NCBI RefSeq assembly: GCF_039710355.1
Contig: NZ_JBDKWZ010000004.1
Span: 62,001 to 126,000 of the forward strand
Direction of reading: 5' to 3'
Origin: Rapidithrix thailandica
Lineage (GTDB): Bacteria > Bacteroidota > Bacteroidia > Cytophagales > Flammeovirgaceae
Length of the DNA stretch: 64,000 nucleotides
Within the stretch, counting starts at the first letter, position 1. Every line of letters begins with the position of its first letter. Under the pieces are notes generated by a model, which saw only the letters and a program-made list of their open reading frames with translations, did not search any database and was not told where the DNA came from. A program made the position numbers and the translations under genes. Of the stretch, positions 59,222 through 64,000 are shown one piece after another.

Positions 59222-60550
59222 ATGCTCCAACGAATTTTTCAATCATTCGATAAACAGGCATTCTTAAAGTACTTTAAAAACACCTCTTGGATGATGGTGG
59301 AGCGGATATTTATGATGGCTGTTGCAATGTTGGTAGGGCTTTGGGTAGCGCGTTACCTAGGGGTTCAACGCTATGGTTTACTCAATTATGTAATCAGTTA
59401 TACAGGACTATTTTCGGCGATTGCTTCATTTGGGGTAAAAGATATTTTTTTGAGAGACGTTGCCATCCGGCATAATACAAGGGCAACCTACCTGGGTACT
59501 ACCTTTCTGTTGCATTTAATGGGTGGGCTTTTAGCGGTTGCGGTAGTGGGCACGAGCTTCCTGATCAGACCGGAAGAATGGGAAATTCAAAAGTACATTT
59601 TGATTGCCAGCTTAGCATTTGTTTTTCATTCGTTTTGGGTTATTGAATATTATTTTCAGGCCACTGTACAGGCAAAATATTCTTCAACGGCTCAAATGTT
59701 GATGATTTTAATGGCCAGTGTGTTTCGGTTGATGGGGGTATATTTCAAGTTGCCGATTGAGTTTTTTATCTGGATGATATTGATCGAACAGGTTTTGTAT
59801 GCAACGAACATGTTTCTCTTTAATCATTTAAAAGGCATCAAAGTAACTCACTGGAAGTTTGATAAAAAATTGGCTGTCAACCTATTAAAGCAATCCTGGT
59901 TTTTTATGTTTTCAGGGATAGCAGTTACCATCTATATGAAAATAGACCAGGTCATGTTGCGGAATATGCTTAATGACGAAGCCAATGGTTTTTATGCGGC
60001 GGCTGTTAAGTTGAGCGAAGCCTGGTATTTTATTCCTGTAGTAGTGGCTAATTCTTTGGTGCCGGCTATTTCTTATGCAAAAGAAAAAGATGAAAAACTC
60101 TATTATGATCGCTTGCAAAAATTGTATAATTTATTGGCTTGGATCGCAGTTGGTATTGCTGTGGTAATCACGCTCCTTGGTGGATGGATTATAGATTTGT
60201 TTATCCCGGAATATACCACTTCTGTTCCGGTACTTCAAGTTCATATTTGGGCGGCAGTTTTTGTATTTTTGGGAGTAGGAAGTGATAAATGGCTTATACA
60301 GGAAAGGTATTACCGGGTGTCATTGCTCCGGACAGTCAGTGGGGCGGTATTGAATATAATTTTAAATTTATACTTAATTCCATTATTGGGAATATTTGGC
60401 GCTGCTTATGCAACTTTATTTTCTTATGCCTTCTCTTCTTATTTTGTCTATGCTTTTTTGAAAGGGAAGCGGCTGGTTTTTTATATGCAGACCAAAGCTT
60501 TATTCTTTCCCGTAATCTTTGTTTTTCGAAAACTAAAAATACGCAAGTAG
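59222..60550 (+). CDS. Polysaccharide flippase (Wzx-like, MATE-type fold)
   Basis: This 442-residue protein has 12 or more hydrophobic helices, beginning NTSWMMVERIFMMAVAMLVGLWVARYLG, the typical Wzx/RfbX start, with YGLLNYVISYTGLF and ASFGVKDIFLRDVA next. It moves lipid-linked sugar repeats across the inner membrane. Start chosen from the promoter described at 59171-59201. The next gene (dioxygenase-like) follows after 2 bases, so they are co-transcribed. Confidence 0.9.
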   Translation: MLQRIFQSFDKQAFLKYFKNTSWMMVERIFMMAVAMLVGLWVARYLGVQRYGLLNYVISYTGLFSAIASFGVKDIFLRDVAIRHNTRATYLGTTFLLHLMGGLLAVAVVGTSFLIRPEEWEIQKYILIASLAFVFHSFWVIEYYFQATVQAKYSSTAQMLMILMASVFRLMGVYFKLPIEFFIWMILIEQVLYATNMFLFNHLKGIKVTHWKFDKKLAVNLLKQSWFFMFSGIAVTIYMKIDQVMLRNMLNDEANGFYAAAVKLSEAWYFIPVVVANSLVPAISYAKEKDEKLYYDRLQKLYNLLAWIAVGIAVVITLLGGWIIDLFIPEYTTSVPVLQVHIWAAVFVFLGVGSDKWLIQERYYRVSLLRTVSGAVLNIILNLYLIPLLGIFGAAYATLFSYAFSSYFVYAFLKGKRLVFYMQTKALFFPVIFVFRKLKIRK

Positions 60551-60552
60551 TT

Positions 60553-61362
60553 ATGCAACCGGTAGATAAATTTAATGAAAATGGGTATGTGATATTAAAA
60601 GAGGTTTTTGATGAAACTACTTTAGAACAAATTCGCAATCTTGTTTCCCAAATTGATGATTATGCGAATTTGCAATTGGAAGATCCTTTTTCACCTTATT
60701 ATTTGAAGCACCGTCCGGACCAGGGAGTTTTGTTTGATTTGTTTCAACGCCATCCGGAGTTTCAGCGATTGGCGAAAAACGATGTTATTCTGGATTTTTT
60801 GGAACAGGTATTAGGCCCCAATATCACTTTGTATGAAAATTCTTTGGTTTATAAACCGAAAGGAAAGGTAAATGAAGTACCCTGGCATCAGGATTTTATC
60901 AACCGGGCACATGAGCAGACGAAACTAATTGTTTGGATGGCACTGGATGAGGTGGTTCCTGAAAATGGAGCAATGAAAGTAATACCCGGTTCTCATAAAA
61001 AAGGCTTTTTACCTTTTTACCAAGTGAAAGGAGAAACCCATCATACCCGGGTGAGACCGGAGTGTATTGAGGAGGAGAAAGCAGTGTTTGTACCTATGAA
61101 TGCCGGAGATGTATTGGTGTTTCACCAATGTCTTTTACATTCCAGCGAACGTGTTGAGGGAGACAAGCCTCGCAGGGCTTATCGAGTGTCATATCAGGGG
61201 TTCGAACAAATTTATACTCCCCGGGCTACACCTATTGTAATGCGGGGAGGAAAACCCGGAATCTTAAGACAAAAATTCCCAAGAAAAGAGCGGGATCTGC
61301 CTAAAAAAAGCTTTTTTCAGAGGGCTTGTCACGCATTGGGACATAAATTGTTGAATATCTGA
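60553..61362 (+). CDS. Phytanoyl-CoA dioxygenase (PhyH) family oxygenase
   Basis: This 269-residue protein (start MQPVDKFNENGYVILKEVF) matches Fe(II)/2-oxoglutarate oxygenases of the PhyH family. H112 and D114 in PWHQDF are two iron ligands, H196 in FHQCLLHSSERV the likely third, and RRAYRVSYQ follows as the 2-oxoglutarate anchor. A longer frame starts at 60289, but this would overlap the flippase, so the start 2 bases after the flippase stop is used. In this setting it may hydroxylate a sugar, lipid or amino sugar of the surface glycan. Such genes are known in several O-antigen clusters. Confidence 0.88.
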   Translation: MQPVDKFNENGYVILKEVFDETTLEQIRNLVSQIDDYANLQLEDPFSPYYLKHRPDQGVLFDLFQRHPEFQRLAKNDVILDFLEQVLGPNITLYENSLVYKPKGKVNEVPWHQDFINRAHEQTKLIVWMALDEVVPENGAMKVIPGSHKKGFLPFYQVKGETHHTRVRPECIEEEKAVFVPMNAGDVLVFHQCLLHSSERVEGDKPRRAYRVSYQGFEQIYTPRATPIVMRGGKPGILRQKFPRKERDLPKKSFFQRACHALGHKLLNI

Positions 61363-61447
61363 TTTTTTTTGTACATCTTCTGGCGATCTTCCATTGAGTA
61401 TCCTTACTTTAAGGAGTATTTTTTTAATCTAAATTCGTGAATCGCTT

Positions 61448-62659
61448 GTGAAAATCCTCCATATTAACTTTTCGGATCAAGAGGATGATTCGGCTTTTTT
61501 GGCGCTACGCTTGATGGAAGCAGGAGGGGAAGAGGCGCACTTGTGGGTGAAAGAAAAGCACTCCAAACATTCGAAGGTAATGGAAATCCGGAGGCGTTGG
61601 TTGGCTTTGTTGTTGATCTATTGCGACCGCCTCTTGAACAAGCTGTTCCGGGTAACTCTTTTTTCAAACCTGAGCGTACTCTATCCGCTCAACGGTACGT
61701 ATCGTTTTTTTAAAAAACTCAAAATTTATCAAGAAGCGGATATCGTCCATCTGCATAGTGTGTATCATAATTTTTTTGATTTGGACAGTTTGTTGAAAAT
61801 CTGCCGGGAGAAAAAAGTGGTTTGGACAATGCATGCCATGTGGTGTATGACCGGGGGAGAGACTTTCGTATTCTTGGACCATGGCTACCAAAAAGGAGAT
61901 GCCAATACCCCTTTTGCCAGCGAATACCCTTTGCGGAATCCCTTGATTGACTACAGGCAGCGGTTTTTGATCAAAAAACGGGATATTTATGCCAAAGCCA
62001 CTCCGAACCTGACCATCGTTCCTACGTCCAAATGGCTGGAAAAATCCTTTTTGAAATCCTTTGTCTATCATCCCGATATTCACACTTCTGTTATTTACAA
62101 TGCTGTAAATACCAAGCAGTTTAAAAATTTGAATCAGCGATATTGGTCCCAGGTCCGGATTTTATTTATTCATCAAAAGGATGAGTTTAGCGGTTACCAT
62201 TTGTTTGAGAAAATTGTAGATGATATCACCCATCCGTTTGATCTTTTCCTGGTAGGAAAGTCACTCAAGTGCAAACACCCCTTTACTACGCTACCGGCCT
62301 ACCAGGGTGATTCGGAGCGACTGAATGATATTCTTAATTCTGTAGATATCTTAGTGTATCCTGTTGAGGCGGCAAATTTTCCACTCTTACCCTTACAAGC
62401 AATGGCCACAGGTGTGTATGTATTGGCCGCCAATGTAGGAGGAATTCCCGAACAGTTCCGTACCAATGCGCGAGGCTTATTTCAATACAGCAATGCCAAT
62501 GATTTGTTGGACAAACTACAGGATACCCTCGCAATGGGATTGAACAAAATCCGTGAAAAAGGCGTGCAAAACGAGGAATATGTTCAGAATAATTTCAACG
62601 AATTTAAAATGGTACGGCAATATAAAGACCTTTACAAAGAGATTTTATACAAAAGTTGA
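61448..62659 (+). CDS. GT4 family glycosyltransferase (GTG start)
   Basis: This 403-residue protein starts at GTG with KILHINFSDQEDDSAFLALRLMEAGGE, the first strand and helix of a GT-B fold. The C-terminal half holds the nucleotide-sugar site, with VDILVYPVEAANFPLLPLQAMATG and an acidic E-rich loop (the E-x7-E pattern is only partly kept), and GGIPEQF. It would add a hexose to the lipid-linked glycan. It follows the PhyH gene after 85 bases on the same strand and belongs to the polysaccharide cluster. Confidence 0.88.
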   Translation: MKILHINFSDQEDDSAFLALRLMEAGGEEAHLWVKEKHSKHSKVMEIRRRWLALLLIYCDRLLNKLFRVTLFSNLSVLYPLNGTYRFFKKLKIYQEADIVHLHSVYHNFFDLDSLLKICREKKVVWTMHAMWCMTGGETFVFLDHGYQKGDANTPFASEYPLRNPLIDYRQRFLIKKRDIYAKATPNLTIVPTSKWLEKSFLKSFVYHPDIHTSVIYNAVNTKQFKNLNQRYWSQVRILFIHQKDEFSGYHLFEKIVDDITHPFDLFLVGKSLKCKHPFTTLPAYQGDSERLNDILNSVDILVYPVEAANFPLLPLQAMATGVYVLAANVGGIPEQFRTNARGLFQYSNANDLLDKLQDTLAMGLNKIREKGVQNEEYVQNNFNEFKMVRQYKDLYKEILYKS

Positions 62660-62821
62660 TCAGGAGTGTTACTTTTGAAGTTCAAACTTTATTATCCGTA
62701 ATTGTCTAATAAACAGTTTGTCTGATTGATAAAGTAAATGATACACTATGTTACCTCCCGGGAGGCGGCTCCGGTGAGGGAAATACCATTGTTCAAATGA
62801 CACGCCCAATACCAACAAAAC

Positions 62822-64000
62822 ATGTTACAAAAGCTCAAGTCACATAAATTTTATCATCATGCTTTTGATCTGTACCATACCTTTCTGTGGGAGCGGAGAA
62901 GAAGCAACTTGACCAAGCCCTTTGTGGTGAATTTCCAAGCTAATGATATCTGCAATTCCAAATGTACTATGTGTTTCATTTGGCAGAAGAAAAAAGATGT
63001 GGAAATTACTCCTGAAGAATTTGGAAAAATCCTGTCTGATCCGCTCTTCAGTGAAGTACGGCATATCGGTATTACCGGAGGTGAGCCTACCTTGCGGAAA
63101 GACTTGCCTGAATTATATGAGGTTGCTTGTAAAACCTTGCCTAAACTCAAAGGGATGAGCAGCATTACCAATGCTATTCAGAAAAAACAAGTAATCGACC
63201 GGCTTGAAAAATCGGCTGAGGTATGTCATCGTCTTGGCAAGAGCTTTAGTTTTATGGTATCCTTGGATGGTGTAGGTAAAGTGCACGACAGAGTGCGGGG
63301 AAGAACAAAGAATTTTGAATCGGCCTTGGAAGTGATCCGGCATTTTCAGACTACTACGGAGATACCCGTATCCATCGGTTGTACGGTCACCAAAGACAAT
63401 GTATGGCATGTGGATGAAATGTTGGAATTTTTAAAGGAAAACGGGATTTATGGCCGTTTCCGGGTGGCGGAGTTTATTCGGCGGTTGTACAATGATAATG
63501 CCGTGGAAATCATCCGCAATTTTACCGAAGAGGAAGCCTATCACCTGGCATTATTTTTCAAAAAACTGGAATTGACCTACGAAACCAACCCGACCTATCA
63601 ACGGACCTATCGCAGTATCCAGCATATGTTGATGGGAGGCCAGCGTCTGATCGGTTGCCCTTATCAGAGCGAAGCCATTTCATTGGATTGCCGGGGCAAT
63701 GTTGCGTATTGTGCACCCAAATCCAAAAACATTGGCAATAGCCTGGAGGGATCGGCAGAGACGTTCTATGCTTCTAATTTGGAGGAAAGAGAGAGAATAC
63801 AACAAGAGGATTGTTCGGAATGTATTCACGATTACCATTCTCCGGCCAGTTGGAAAGAGCAAAGAAAACTGGCTCAAGGCTTCTTTTACAAAACGGTTTT
63901 TTCACACAAGTACGCTACTTGGGCAGCAAAACTTCTCATTCCTAAAGTCAAAAATACAACAGCATATTCAGGGAGGCGGATCCTGATTACAGGATGGTAT
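62822..64000 (+). CDS. Radical SAM protein (partial, runs off window)
   Basis: This open frame begins at the ATG at 62822 (MLQKLKSHKFYHHAFDLYH) and has no stop before the window end, so at least 393 residues are seen. The [4Fe-4S]/SAM motif CNSKCTMCFIW holds C44, C48 and C51, and GITGGEPTLRKDL is the second radical SAM motif. Further on, GCPYQSEAISLDCRGNVAYCAPKSKNIGN, and later DCSECIHDYHSP, look like an additional SPASM-type cluster region, with Cys residues for extra iron-sulfur clusters. Such enzymes modify peptides, sugars or cofactors. Being last in a polysaccharide cluster, sugar modification is possible but not shown. Confidence 0.85.
   Translation, partial: MLQKLKSHKFYHHAFDLYHTFLWERRRSNLTKPFVVNFQANDICNSKCTMCFIWQKKKDVEITPEEFGKILSDPLFSEVRHIGITGGEPTLRKDLPELYEVACKTLPKLKGMSSITNAIQKKQVIDRLEKSAEVCHRLGKSFSFMVSLDGVGKVHDRVRGRTKNFESALEVIRHFQTTTEIPVSIGCTVTKDNVWHVDEMLEFLKENGIYGRFRVAEFIRRLYNDNAVEIIRNFTEEEAYHLALFFKKLELTYETNPTYQRTYRSIQHMLMGGQRLIGCPYQSEAISLDCRGNVAYCAPKSKNIGNSLEGSAETFYASNLEERERIQQEDCSECIHDYHSPASWKEQRKLAQGFFYKTVFSHKYATWAAKLLIPKVKNTTAYSGRRILITGWY

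Noticed and set aside
60289..60552. Longer start for the PhyH-like gene
   Set aside because: It would overlap the flippase by 262 bases and add a hydrophobic, non-homologous tail. The start at 60553 gives the family's normal N-terminus.

Overview
The window looks like a chromosome segment of a marine-type Bacteroidota, probably close to the Cytophagales. The reasons are promoters of the Bacteroidota form (TTG, about 19 bases, TAnnTTTG), a TssD-type Hcp protein as found in the Bacteroidota type VI secretion system, SusC-style carboxypeptidase-regulatory N-terminal domains, a DUF4230 protein, and polysaccharide-degrading enzymes. This is inference from gene content; no rRNA or species marker is present.

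Layout. (1) Bases 1 to about 12,626 are the right-hand part of an integrated element that runs off the left edge. It ends at the 3' end of a tRNA-Pro(GGG) gene beside a tyrosine integrase. It carries a tightly packed ten-gene block with phage-like traits (membrane-anchored annexin-like and peptidoglycan-binding proteins, an M15 peptidase, a holin-size membrane protein, a 1062-residue methyltransferase/ATPase, two small putative virion proteins, a LamG-like fibre). Next come a TssD (Hcp)-metallopeptidase fusion and a lipoprotein that is probably its immunity protein. (2) 12.7-26.8 kb is host housekeeping and physiology: a sterol-desaturase-family enzyme, a PhoX-like protein, RuvB, an OmpR-type two-component pair, a SulP transporter with carbonic anhydrase, a cation/proton antiporter, and a WD40-caspase protein. 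(3) 27.0-32.8 kb holds three tandem von Willebrand A (YfbK-like) paralogues with nearly identical cores and different N-terminal anchors. (4) 33.4-37.8 kb has a sulfatase, a GH5 mannanase-like enzyme, a small acidic protein and a threonine-synthase-like enzyme. (5) 38.03-42.09 kb is a discrete cassette bracketed by imperfect inverted repeats: a polymorphic toxin with a transglutaminase-like C-terminal domain, and two exported paralogues that share a constant C-terminal half and are probably immunity proteins. (6) 42.4-53.1 kb has a porin, a Cache-HAMP-GAF sensor, a TetR regulator with visible operators, and a complete TolC/adaptor/RND efflux operon. (7) 53.2-64 kb has a DUF2520 protein, a beta-CASP hydrolase, a DUF4230 protein, a THUMP-like methyltransferase, and a surface-polysaccharide cluster (GT2, flippase, phytanoyl-CoA-dioxygenase-like, GT4, radical SAM).

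Three things stand out. There are two separate toxin/immunity modules with AT-rich swapped toxin ends; one is on a phage-like integrated element and the other sits inside inverted repeats. Three copies of a 161-165 bp miniature transposable element (MITE) occur at 15.7, 55.4 and 57.7 kb, each with a perfect 3-bp target duplication. The phage-like block contains no recognisable tailed-phage genes and may belong to an undescribed membrane-rich virus or satellite. No type VI core genes lie in the window, so delivery of the toxins is inferred.
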